Of a stretch of 64,000 bases of DNA, positions 54,201 through 62,803 are shown piece by piece. The position numbers and the translations under genes were made by a program. The stretch is taken from contig CAJNDS010001224.1 in assembly GCA_905221605.1 (NCBI GenBank), forward strand, positions 1,600,556-1,664,555. Direction: 5' to 3'. The notes under the pieces were generated by a model. It saw only the letters and a program-made list of their open reading frames with translations. It ran no database searches and was not told the origin of the DNA. Numbering within the stretch: position 1 is the stretch's first letter; each line of letters begins with the position of its first letter. This DNA comes from Symbiodinium natans (Eukaryota > Sar > Dinophyceae > Suessiales > Symbiodiniaceae).

Positions 54201-57200
54201 TTCTTGGTCCCTGCGAGCCTGCCGGCCCCGCAATCAAAATGCGAGGCAAGCCCGTCGGTATCCTCAAACGGACCCCAACAACCCCTGACAGCCACAGAAA
54301 CTCCAGGGAGGCTCGCTTGGAAGACGCGCCTGATCTCAGTCAGCTCTGCGTCCTGCTCTTTCCAACGCGCGTAGTCAAAGACAACCATGACGCGCGCCGG
54401 AAGGGCTGCGACGACGCACATCGGCACAGCCGCGGCCTGGACACGGCCCGCAGGCTCTGGGACGGCGTCGTTGCCGACCGCCCAGGGCACGGGACCGTCC
54501 CCCTCAGTACCCTCTCCGAGGTACTGGTCCAGGTCGAAACCTCGGAGTTGGCCCGAAAGGCCCTCGAGGTCCTTCGTCCTCGCCGCAAGGAGCGCGTCCC
54601 GATCCTTGGGATTGCGGCTAAAACTGTCACCCAGCGTCGCTGAGCGACCGCTAAGGCTCCTTATTTCGGACCCATCCATAAGGATTTCCGCAACCCACCG
54701 GACGAGTTTCGGATCCATTCCGATGTCCGACGTTTGCGCTCGGGTAAGGTTGGCATGATCTGTCCAACACAGAGTCCGAATAGAGCCAAACATGCGGCGT
54801 GTCGCCCGCTTTACCTCGAGCTGGGCAAACGCCTCCTGTATCAAGGGCGGCCAGTTCTGCTGCGCGGGGGTCAAGCTCTTCGAGTGCGTCATAAGCACTT
54901 TGAGCTGGCTCAAGTCACGCGTCATCTGCACGACGCTGCCCCCTACCGCGATGCCCGACGCATCCGCGATCTGCTCAAGGGGACACGACCCATCCGCAGC
55001 AGAGGCCTCATCGAAGGTAGCCAAATTGATGCGATTCTGCATCATGCGCTTAATCGCTTTAAAGGCTTTGCAACCCTCGGTGGCGGCTGAGCCCAGCCCG
55101 CCTTCAGGAAAGACGGCGCCTGGCTTCTGCCACTGCCCTAAAATCTTGGCTGCGTGCCCATACTCAACAGGCAGGTAGCCGCGCAACCAGTTTGCGCAAC
55201 CCAAAAATTGCTGAATGTGAAGTTTCTCCCAGAGCGGGGGAAAGTCAATCACCGCCTGACAACGCTCTTCGTCAGGCGAACTCCCGTCCCGCCCAATGTT
55301 GTGCCCCAGGAGCTTGCCTTTGGAGACACAAACTTCGGCCTTGCTGATTCCAAAGGAGAACCCAAACAAGATTGACTTATCTAGGAAACCCTCTAAGGAA
55401 ACGAGGTGGTCGAGGAGGTGCGGGCACGCTCTAGGGTGCCGGGCGCGCATATCTGCCGCGAGCTTCTCATAATAATAGTCCGTTGGAGGCTCTTCGATCA
55501 TCTTCTCGATGTCCCAGCTCTCCACGATATGATAGCTCGGGCAGCGCGCCGTATCGACCGCGTCTGCTGGGCGCACAGCATCACTTGCGCCTCTTCCAGC
55601 CGTGGCCGATCCCTCACGCCAGCCAGCCCAGCGTGGCCCCTTGCGCGTCCTAAAGACCGCGAGGCGTTCGGTGACGGGAACTTCATCGCTACACGCAACG
55701 CTTTCCGCCACACGCAAATCCCTCGTGTCCCAGAGACGCCACGCCTCACCTACGCGCTGAAGCAAGCACGTTTCGTAAGGCGCCTTCTCGACCGCCAGGG
55801 TCCCAAGGTCCTGCTGCGCAGGGCGCCTACCCCACACAGACGCGTAACCACCCGGCGCCTCCCACCAGCTGTCGACGCTTGGAAGGTGGTCCAAGCAAGT
55901 AAGCACTCCAGGCTCCTCAACAGGGCGCCCAACCGGGCCGCTCCCGCCCCACACCGAAGCGAGAACAGTCACCGCAGCAAGGACCGATAGCACACCGATC
56001 CTGGCGCCGGTACGCAGCCGCCCAAAGGACCGCGCACACGAGGAACAACCTTGGAAGCTTCTTGCCGCGGCCCTGGACGCGGACCCGCAAGCAAAGCACG
56101 GGTCGTGGTCAACCGAGGCAACGGCGACCCCACAATCCGCACATGCCTGCGGAGACGGCTCCGACTCGAAAACCGTCTCAACCGCGCCACAACCACAGGC
56201 CGCAGTGCTTACGAGGCCGGAACGCACTTCCGCAACAACCTCGCCCGGCTGGAGAGAGTGATCACACTCTTGGGCTGCGAGCAACACAAACCCCTTTCCC
56301 TCTCCTGTGGGCCAAAGGCCTGGTACGGCCTCGACCCCGCACTCCACCGGAAGCACTACCTCGGACAGGGATCCCTCTGCGGAGACTCCTTGCTCCCGCA
56401 CGACAGGCACCAGCACCCCGTCGCCTGGCGAGAGCTCGAGAGGCTCTTCCCCGCGCGCTACGAGGAGCTCCCGGCTTCCGCCCCCAGGCTCGGTGCATGA
56501 CGCGTCGTCCAGGCTGGACAACCGCGCTTCGAAGGCGTAGGCCCTGTCCTTCCGGGTCTTGCTGTGATCCTCGCACCTGGGCATTCTGATTCCCAGCGTG
56601 TCGAGGACGTGAAAGTCGGGACCCGGCCTGAAGCCCAGGCCCATCCTTCCGGCGCAGTCCAACGCTCTGCCGCCGAGGATCAGTCCGTGCCAATCGGACG
56701 TCCCCCTGGCTGCGATTTTGCATCGCACGAAAATTTCAGTGTTGGGGCGACAGTCGTCCGCCGTCCTGCCTTCCAGCAGCGTGACGCGCAAGACTGCTGC
56801 CCCCTTCAGAGGAACGGGGGCTCCCGAAGCAATGCCATGCACATATTCGGGGTGGACCCACTTCTCGAGTCTCACGACCGGGAAGCCGGGATCTTCGGTA
56901 CCGATCCCCAGCTCTGCAGCCCGGTTCATCATGCCCACCACAAGTTCCTCGGTTACGTGGTTTGCGCCGGCGCATCCGTCGAGCATGCACTCGACCTTAC
57001 GGTCGAGCACCTGGACTACCGTTCTGTACTGGTAGCCTCCTGGCTCGTTGTCTGCCAGGCTCCACCAGTCCTTCGGCAGATCGTCCAGGGTGGCGAACTT
57101 GTCCCGCCCGCCCTTGCTCAACGGAAGCGCGTGCTGCTGCACCGCGGCGCGTCCTGCGGCTCTTGAGACGCCTGCCTGGACGCCTGAGCTGCCTATCTGG

Positions 57201-57279
57201 ACACTAAACGCGGCGAAGGGGTTGGACATGGAAGCCCCGGAGGGCGCGGCCCAGTTGGCAGGCAAGGCCGGCGTCCCTC
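51228..57279 (-). pseudogene. Pol, 5' part: protease, zinc ribbons, RT connection, RNase H, integrase (copy 2)
   Basis: Continuous frame of about 2010 residues up to the 10-bp deletion near 51228, then about 55 out-of-frame residues to a stop at 51068. Order: protease-like MLDGCAGANHV (Asp96; DGCAG replaces the usual DTGA) and LILGGRALD; Cys-rich ribbons ACGCG, CADCG, CFACG and CSSCA (about 345-414, missing from copy 1); a hydrophobic segment VLSVLAAVTVLASVWGG; the RT connection GFLDKSILFGFSFG...LLGHNIGRDG (about 627-665) with no palm before it; RNase H; integrase H2C2, D, D-35-E; and a GPY/F-like end. Two bases are missing at about 57279 relative to copy 1, putting it out of frame with Gag. 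Copy 1 shows that Gag and protease are naturally in one frame. Confidence 0.85.
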
Positions 57280-59633
57280 GAGGTCGTCAGGTTGTGGACC
57301 ATGTCGCAGCTGGCTCCTTTCTTGCACGACCCATTCTTGGCGAAAAAGGGGCAAACAGTGCCTGGTGGCTTTGCCGCGCCTTTGGCCGCAGCCTTAGGCT
57401 TAGCGCTGGCCTTTGCCTTGCCACCTCCCTTCCCTTTGCCCTTGCCCTTCGCCGTGGCAAAGGTTTGGTCACCCTTCTTGGCCGCGAGAGCTTTTCTGCG
57501 AAGCTCCTTGTCGTGGCTGAACGGGCAGGCATCCCCTTTCGGGCAGTTCCCGTGGTCGCGAAAGTGGAAGCAGATCTTCTTGTCCGCTCCTTTGCCAGCT
57601 CCCTTCGACGCAGCGGCAAACGTGTGATCCGCGCCAGCCTTGGCCGCGGCAGCTGCTCCCTTCGCAGCAGCCTTCGCGGCGGCCTTGAGGCTCCGAATCT
57701 CCTTCTGAGCCTCGGCTAGCGCGACCGACGGGTCCGCGCTTGGAGAGCCTGTCGTGGAGTACACAGAGTGGGAAACAGCACGGTGCGCTGCTTCCCTCTT
57801 TTCGTACTCCAAGACGACTTTGTGGCTCTCCTCCCAAGTCTGCGGCCCTCTCAGCCCGCCGTCCTTGGGATCGCCGGGCCACAACCGCTTGTCGTTACGT
57901 ATCTCCTTTTGGAGATACGGGGGCATCTTGCGGAGGTACGAGAGATACAACTCTCGTGGGGTCTTCCCAAGACCCACCGCCTCAAGGTCCGCGATCGACG
58001 CCTCAAACAAAGGCTCGAATTGGTGGCCTGTGAGCTTGCCCTTAGCGAGGGAGGCATGCTCACCATCCACGCGGACTTCTCTTTCCTCCCGCGATTCCCC
58101 GAACATCAAGTGCTTGTTCTTGATGCGGTCGTACACTGCCTGTGGGTCGGAGAGAACCTCTCCCGACTTCCACGCTGCGCGGTAGGCGTTCGTGTACGTC
58201 TTCATGCGCGAGCCGCGGCAGCGCCCGCGTAGCGCTAGCAGCTTCTCGCGCGCACTCATACCGCGACAGTTGTTGGCGAGCGCGCAGACGTCCTCGAACT
58301 CCTCGTAGAACAGGACAACGTCTCGCGCGTCCGACTTGTCGTCGGTCAGCGTCGGCCACGTGAGGTCAGTTTTGACCGTCGTTATGGAGCTTTGCCCGCC
58401 CCTTTGCGCTAACGCTTCTTTCAGCGCTTCAGTTTGGGCGGCGAGTGCGGCGGCGAAATCGCCCGCCGGGTTTTGGGACCCGGTATGCGAACCTCCGCCG
58501 TCTGAACCTCGCTTCAGGGCTTCTATCTCCATCTCCAGCGCCGCGAGCTTTGCGCGCAAAGGGGAATCGCCGTCCGTCGCGCCCAGGTCACGGCCCGCGG
58601 AAGGACCACCTGCAACCTCGGCAGTGTGCAAACCTCCACGGTCCAAACTTACCCCCAACCCACTTGCAGTCGCAGGCTGTGGGAGCCCTGGGGAACGCGG
58701 CCCCACGGCTTCAACTGGCACATCGGACGGGGAGCTCCAAACCTTCTCTTGGCTCGAGCTTTCTTTTCCCCCTACCGTGAGGATAAGCTCCCCGATGCAT
58801 TGGATTTCACGCTGAATCTCCTCTGCGTCTTCGGGGTCCTCGCCACCGCGCAAAGCCGCGACCGAGAACCTGGTCCGCAGCCGACGGACCATCTTTGTCG
58901 GATGCCAGTCCCCGCCTATCTTCGAGAACTCATCCGCAAGGAGGGTGGCTTTGGAGCTCAAGGCGTCGAGGTCACGGGAGCTCACTGTGACTCCATGCGC
59001 TTTGAGCGCGAGGACAATCCGCGAAACGCGCGTCAAGTAGTCCGCGACCGGTTCCTGGTCTGGACGGAAAATCGCGCGCAGCTCCGCCTGCAAGCCCTCT
59101 GCGGTGCCTGGCACTGAACCTGCTGTCGACGGCGGACCGGACGGTCCCGCCGGGCGGGACCCTGGTGCCGTAGCAGGGACATAGGCAGCACCGGTAGGGA
59201 CCATGGCCAGCTCCCTAGCCGCGGCGCTGACGTCCACCCGCGGCGGACTGTCGCCTCCAGCGCCCGAGGCCTCAGGGACTAGCTCAGAGTCCTCTTCTTC
59301 TTCCTCTTCCTCCTCGTCCTCGCCTTCGGCGTCGTGGAGGAACTTCATGACCTTTCGCCAGAGAGCCGCCTCCTGCTCTGGCGTTGTGCTAACCCCATCC
59401 CGCTTGGACAACGGACGACTGCCGGTCTCCCTACGCCACTTAAGCCAAGCGACGTAGCTCATCCGCTCGGGATAGGGAACGTCACCACCTTCGATCGCTT
59501 CGAGGAGGGTGACGCCCTCGGCCTGACCTGCAACCTCTGCGGACATCCCCGCGCCTTGGTTAGCAGGCCGCAGGCGTGGCACACGAAGCGCCGCGCCTTG
59601 GTTAACAGGCCGCAAGCGTGGCACACAGTCCAC
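57204..59633 (-). CDS. Gag: capsid-like region and two CCCH zinc fingers (copy 2)
   Basis: An 809-residue ORF; the last ~30 residues follow a 2-nt deletion and are out of frame. It contains an acidic run (DAEGEDEEEEEEEEDSE), a Pro/Ala/Ser-rich part, a short coiled coil (LAALEMEIEALKRG), a capsid-like helical region (FYEEFEDVCALANNCRGMSA through KTPRELYLSYLRKMPPYLQK) and two CCCH fingers with C-x8-C-x5-C-x3-H spacing (CFHFRDHGNCPKGDACPFSH; CPFFAKNGSCKKGASCDMVH), separated by a Lys/Ala/Gly linker. Most Ty3 Gags carry CCHC knuckles, so CCCH is a distinctive replacement. The likely start may be MSAEVAGQ (Met at about 59546), because sequence upstream is a 42-bp tandem duplication. Confidence 0.8.
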   Translation of the reverse strand: MDCVPRLRPVNQGAALRVPRLRPANQGAGMSAEVAGQAEGVTLLEAIEGGDVPYPERMSYVAWLKWRRETGSRPLSKRDGVSTTPEQEAALWRKVMKFLHDAEGEDEEEEEEEEDSELVPEASGAGGDSPPRVDVSAAARELAMVPTGAAYVPATAPGSRPAGPSGPPSTAGSVPGTAEGLQAELRAIFRPDQEPVADYLTRVSRIVLALKAHGVTVSSRDLDALSSKATLLADEFSKIGGDWHPTKMVRRLRTRFSVAALRGGEDPEDAEEIQREIQCIGELILTVGGKESSSQEKVWSSPSDVPVEAVGPRSPGLPQPATASGLGVSLDRGGLHTAEVAGGPSAGRDLGATDGDSPLRAKLAALEMEIEALKRGSDGGGSHTGSQNPAGDFAAALAAQTEALKEALAQRGGQSSITTVKTDLTWPTLTDDKSDARDVVLFYEEFEDVCALANNCRGMSAREKLLALRGRCRGSRMKTYTNAYRAAWKSGEVLSDPQAVYDRIKNKHLMFGESREEREVRVDGEHASLAKGKLTGHQFEPLFEASIADLEAVGLGKTPRELYLSYLRKMPPYLQKEIRNDKRLWPGDPKDGGLRGPQTWEESHKVVLEYEKREAAHRAVSHSVYSTTGSPSADPSVALAEAQKEIRSLKAAAKAAAKGAAAAAKAGADHTFAAASKGAGKGADKKICFHFRDHGNCPKGDACPFSHDKELRRKALAAKKGDQTFATAKGKGKGKGGGKAKASAKPKAAAKGAAKPPGTVCPFFAKNGSCKKGASCDMVHNLTTSRDAGLACQLGRALRGFHVQPLRRV

Positions 59634-59671
59634 GCGTCCAGGTCACGGACCGCGACAGACAAGCAAAGCAA
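59459..59671 (-). CDS. Short ORF with duplicated zinc-ribbon motif overlapping the Gag start
   Basis: A 70-residue frame with VCHACGLLTKARRF followed by VCHACGLLTKARGC, i.e. two CxxCG ribbons encoded by the 42-bp tandem duplication at about 59551-59634. It overlaps the N-terminal Gag frame. The Cys pattern resembles ribbons in the protease-to-RT region, so this frame may be the real coding frame at the 5' end, feeding into Gag by frameshift, or may be chance. Confidence 0.35.
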   Translation of the reverse strand: MLCLSVAVRDLDAWTVCHACGLLTKARRFVCHACGLLTKARGCPQRLQVRPRASPSSKRSKVVTFPIPSG

Positions 59672-59710
59672 TGCTTGCCCACTCGGGCCGTAGGCACAAG
59701 AGCTGTACGT

Positions 59711-59728
59711 TTCCCAGAACAGCCCCCA
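59711..59728 (-). promoter_or_regulatory. Primer-binding-site-like sequence
   Basis: Two bases inside the 5' LTR the minus strand reads TGGGGGCTGTTCTGGGAA. TGG is the complement of a tRNA CCA end and the position is right for a PBS. The matching tRNA was not identified. Confidence 0.55.
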
Positions 59729-59730
59729 AT

Positions 59731-60030
59731 TGTGAAGTCGACCAGCACTGGACTTGCACTAAGCCAATGCAATCACAGCCCGGCCACGCTGTTTTACGAC
59801 TTCGCGAGTTCAAGCACTTGTGCAGCTACGCCTGAGTGCGTCCGGTCGGACCGCACAGCAACCTAAGAGCTACTGTACGAAACTACCGTGCTCAAAGGCA
59901 CAAGCTCGGTACTTGAGCCAAAACATTGGCATTGTTACGAATTGCAAAACTACGCATGCAAAGGAAAACTACTACAGTACTGGCCCTGGCAGCTTTGCAC
60001 ATACAGCGTGCGTGCATAGACCTGCTCACA
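59731..60030 (-). repeat. 5' LTR of the complete element
   Basis: A 300-bp LTR identical to the 3' LTR. The spliced-leader-like motif (minus strand TTTTGGCTCAAG, preceded by GCCAATG) is at 59912-59930. The promoter for the element is expected here; T-rich TTTTGGCT may act as the dinoflagellate TTTT-box type element (inference). Confidence 0.95.
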
Positions 60031-60072
60031 ATATGTATATATATACGTATATATACGTATATATATATATAT
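60031..60072. repeat. (TA)n right flank with target duplication
   Basis: Begins ATATGT, matching the six bases before the left LTR, and continues as (TA)n with ACG interruptions up to the next element. Confidence 0.85.
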
Positions 60073-60239
60073 ATGGTCACCCCCCCCCAATGGACCCACC
60101 GCGGGCCTTGATCTTTGCAAAAGTACCGCAAATACCGATAAAACCTATGCTGTCTGGTGATTTTCCGGTGACCGGATTTTTGACTGTATTCCTTAATTCA
60201 CCCTCTCACACACGCACGGAGGGTTTTTCTTTCTGTTGG

Positions 60240-61600
60240 CTTTTGTTTATAATTTAAGATCTAGGCATTTAAACCTAAGCCTGCAAAAAAAACACCTTAA
60301 CCTTTAAACCCTGTAGGGTTAAGGTTTAAAGGTTAAGGGTTTAAGATTTAGGCATTTGAACCTATGCCGGTAATTAAAGCTAAGCCCTTAACCTTTAAAT
60401 TCTATCGGGTTGAGATTTTTACAGGTTTAGGGTTTAAGATGTAGGCATTTAAACCTAAGCCTGCAACTAATTTTAAACCCTTAACCTTTAAACCCTGTAG
60501 GGTTAAAGTTTAGAGGCTTAGGGTTTAATATTTAGCCATTTAAACCTGTAGCCAAGCCCTTAACCTTTAAACCCTATAGGGTTAAGATTTTTAAAGGTTT
60601 AGGATATAAGATGTAGGCATTTAAACCTAATTAAGCCTGCAACTAATTTTAAACCCTTAACCTTTAAACCCTGTTGGGCTAAGGTTTAAAGGTTTCGGGC
60701 TTAAGATTTAGGCATTTAAACCTATTCCGGCAATTTACGCTAAGCCTCTAACCTTTAAACCCTATAGGGTTAAGATATTTAAAGGTTTAGGGTTTAAGTT
60801 TAAGGTTTAGGTATTTAGACCTATGCCGGCAGTTCATATTGAACCCTTAACCTTAAACCCCATAGGGATGAGATTTAAAGGTTTAGGATTCTTTACTTAG
60901 ACATTTAAATCCAAGCTGACGATTCAACCTAAACCCTTAACCTTTAAACCCTATAGGGTGAAGGTTTAAAGTTTTAGGGTTTAAGATTCAGACATTTAAA
61001 CCTAAGACAGCGATTAACACTAAGCCCTTAACCTTTAAACCCTATAGGGTTAAGGTTTAAAGGTTTGGGGTTTAAGATTCAGGCATTTAAAGCTAAGTAT
61101 GTAATCAATTTGTCACCCTTAACACCTCTAAACTCTGTAGTGTGAAGGTTTAAAGGCTTAGGGTTTAAAAAAACCTAAGCCCCCTAAGCCCATAGAGTTT
61201 AAACCTTAAGGGTTTAAGGTTTACGCATCTATTCCTTAACCCTAAACCCTCTAGGGTCAGGACCCTAAAGCCCTCGGCAATCAAGCCTAAACCCTTGACC
61301 TTCAAACCCCATAGGATGAAGGTTTAAAGGTTTGGGGTTTAAGACTTAGGCATTTAAACCTAGAGGGCATTTAAGCCTTAATCCTAAACCCACGTTCAAA
61401 GGCTTGAACCCTACAGGCGCTGAAGGTATACATGTCCTATCGGTTTTTAAACCATTACACCCTGTAAGAAGGTTTAGGGTCTTTTCGGGGTCTATCTCTA
61501 AATTTCTCACGGGGTTAACCCTGCAGGGTTTAAAGTTAAAGGTTTAGGGTTAAAGGTTAAGGCAATACCTATAGGATTAGAACCTTATAACCCTGTAGTG
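60240..61600. repeat. Degenerate ~100-bp palindromic repeats
   Basis: A unit of roughly 85-115 bp, repeated about 13 times, built from CCCTTAACCTTTAAACCC, TATAGGGTTAAGGTTTAAAG, GTTTAGGGTTTAAGATTTAG and GCATTTAAACCTAAGCC. Each unit is nearly self-complementary around CCCTATAGGG. It looks derived from telomere-like units. Confidence 0.8.
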
Positions 61601-61627
61601 CATGAGGCTTAAACCCCTAAAACTTAA

Positions 61628-62580
61628 CCATCTTTTTCTCGAGAAAACCAAAAAAACCAAAAAAACCAAAAAAACCAAAAAAACCATCTTTTCCAAAACT
61701 ATGGGGCTGGGGCCTCCAAAAGATGGTTTTTTTGGTTTTCTCGAGAAAAAGATGGTTTTTTTGGTTCGAAACCATCTTTTTCTCGAGAAAAAGATGGTTT
61801 TTGAGCAGCCGCTCTTCGAAAAACCATCTTTTTCTCGAGAAAAAGATGGTTTTTGGAGATCTTGTCCTGGAAAAACCATCTTTTTCTCGAGAAAAAGATG
61901 GTTTTTGGAGGTCCGGAGGTCTTGTCCTGGTAAAACTCTTTTTCTCGAGAAAAAGATGGTTTTTGGAGGTCTTCTCCTGGTAAAACCATCTTTTTCTCGA
62001 GAAAAAGATGGTTTTTCGAAGGATGGTTGCTCAAAACAATCTTTTTCTCGAGAAAAAGATGGTTTCGAACCAAAAAACCATCTTTTTCTCGAGAAAACCA
62101 AAAAAACCAAAAAAACCATCTTTTCCAAAACTATGGGGCTGGGGCCTTCAAGAGATGGTTTTTTTGGTTTTCTCGAGAAAAAGATGGTTTTTTTGGTTCG
62201 AAACCATCTTTTTCTCGAGAAAAAGATGGTTTTTGAGCAGCCGCTCTTCGAAAAACCATCTTTTTCTCGAGAAAAAGATGGTTTTTGGAGATCTTGTCCT
62301 GGAAAAACCATCTTTTTCTCGAGAAAAAGATGGTTTTTGGAGGTCTTGTCCTGGTAAAACCATCTTTTTCTCGAGAAAAAGATGGTTTTTGGAGGTCTTG
62401 TCCTGGTAAAACCATCTTTTTCTCGAGAAAAAGATGGTTTTTAGAAGAGCGGCTGCTCAAAAACCATCTTTTTCTCGAGAAAAAGATGGTTTCGAACCAA
62501 AAAAACCATCTTTTTCTCGAGAAAACCAAAAAAACCATCTTTTGGAGGCCCCAGCCCCATAGTTTTGGAAAAGATGGTTT
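61628..62580. repeat. Array of perfect CTCGAG-centred palindromes
   Basis: About 17 CTCGAG centres, usually 40-57 bp apart. Most sit in a perfect palindrome of 26-32 bp with core TTTTTCTCGAGAAAAA and arms ending CCATC/GATGG. Short spacers (e.g. GAGATCTTGTCCTGG, GCAGCCGCTCTTCG) separate them. A ~431-bp higher-order unit is repeated (61686 against 62117) and the far end repeats the start in inverse orientation (AACTATGGGGCTGGGGCC against GGCCCCAGCCCCATAGTT). The open frames across it are artefacts of the repeat. Confidence 0.9.
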
Positions 62581-62718
62581 TTTTGGTTTTTTTGGTTTTT
62601 TTGGTTTCTTGGATTTTTTTGGTTTGTTGGTTTTTGTTAATTCTTATTTTGTTGTTTTTTGCCTTGATCTGGCTAGGACTCGGCTGCCATGCGCGGTGGG
62701 TCCATTGGGGGGGGGTGA

Positions 62719-62754
<36 letters not shown>

Positions 62755-62803
62755 TTATTTACATGTATTTGTTTTAGAATTTGTGTGTGAAGTGCCGACG
62801 GAG

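Larger units (their letters stand above)
41193..59260. repeat. ~18.2 kb block, second copy
   Basis: Repeats the first block from its GT microsatellite, including the telomere-like array, host exons 5 and 6, the LTR and the retrotransposon. The non-element flank (41193-42768) looks identical to 22882-24457. Confidence 0.95.
42769..60030 (-). mobile_element. Complete giant Ty3/Gypsy-type LTR retrotransposon (17.3 kb)
   Basis: Bounded by identical 300-bp LTRs and by ATATGT on both outer sides (a 6-bp target duplication, or 5 bp if the LTR starts one base earlier). Order on the minus strand: 5' LTR, PBS-like site, Gag with CCCH fingers, protease, RT connection, RNase H, integrase with GPY/F, RT palm, Tpt1/KptA, C2H2 ORF, and RanBP2/SWIM/PLD ORF, 3' LTR. 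Identical LTRs indicate recent insertion. Two small indels break the polyprotein frame. It lies antisense to DD3-3 in its intron 6. Confidence 0.9.
60073..62722. mobile_element. Palindrome-rich element with inverted ends in (TA)n
   Basis: The left end (TGGTCACCCCCCCCCAATGG, then ACCCACCGCG) is the reverse complement of the right end (CGCGGTGGGTCCATTGG, then GGGGGGGTGA) near 62691-62719, with (TA)n outside both. Inside are a T-rich segment, degenerate ~100-bp repeats (60240-61600) and the CTCGAG palindrome array (61628-62580). No transposase is encoded, so it would be non-autonomous. Confidence 0.6.

Noticed and set aside
61628-62580. CRISPR-like repeat-spacer array
   Set aside because: Repeats are perfect palindromes and the spacers are themselves repeated (GAGGTCTTGTCCTGG several times). 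The context is eukaryotic and no cas gene is present.
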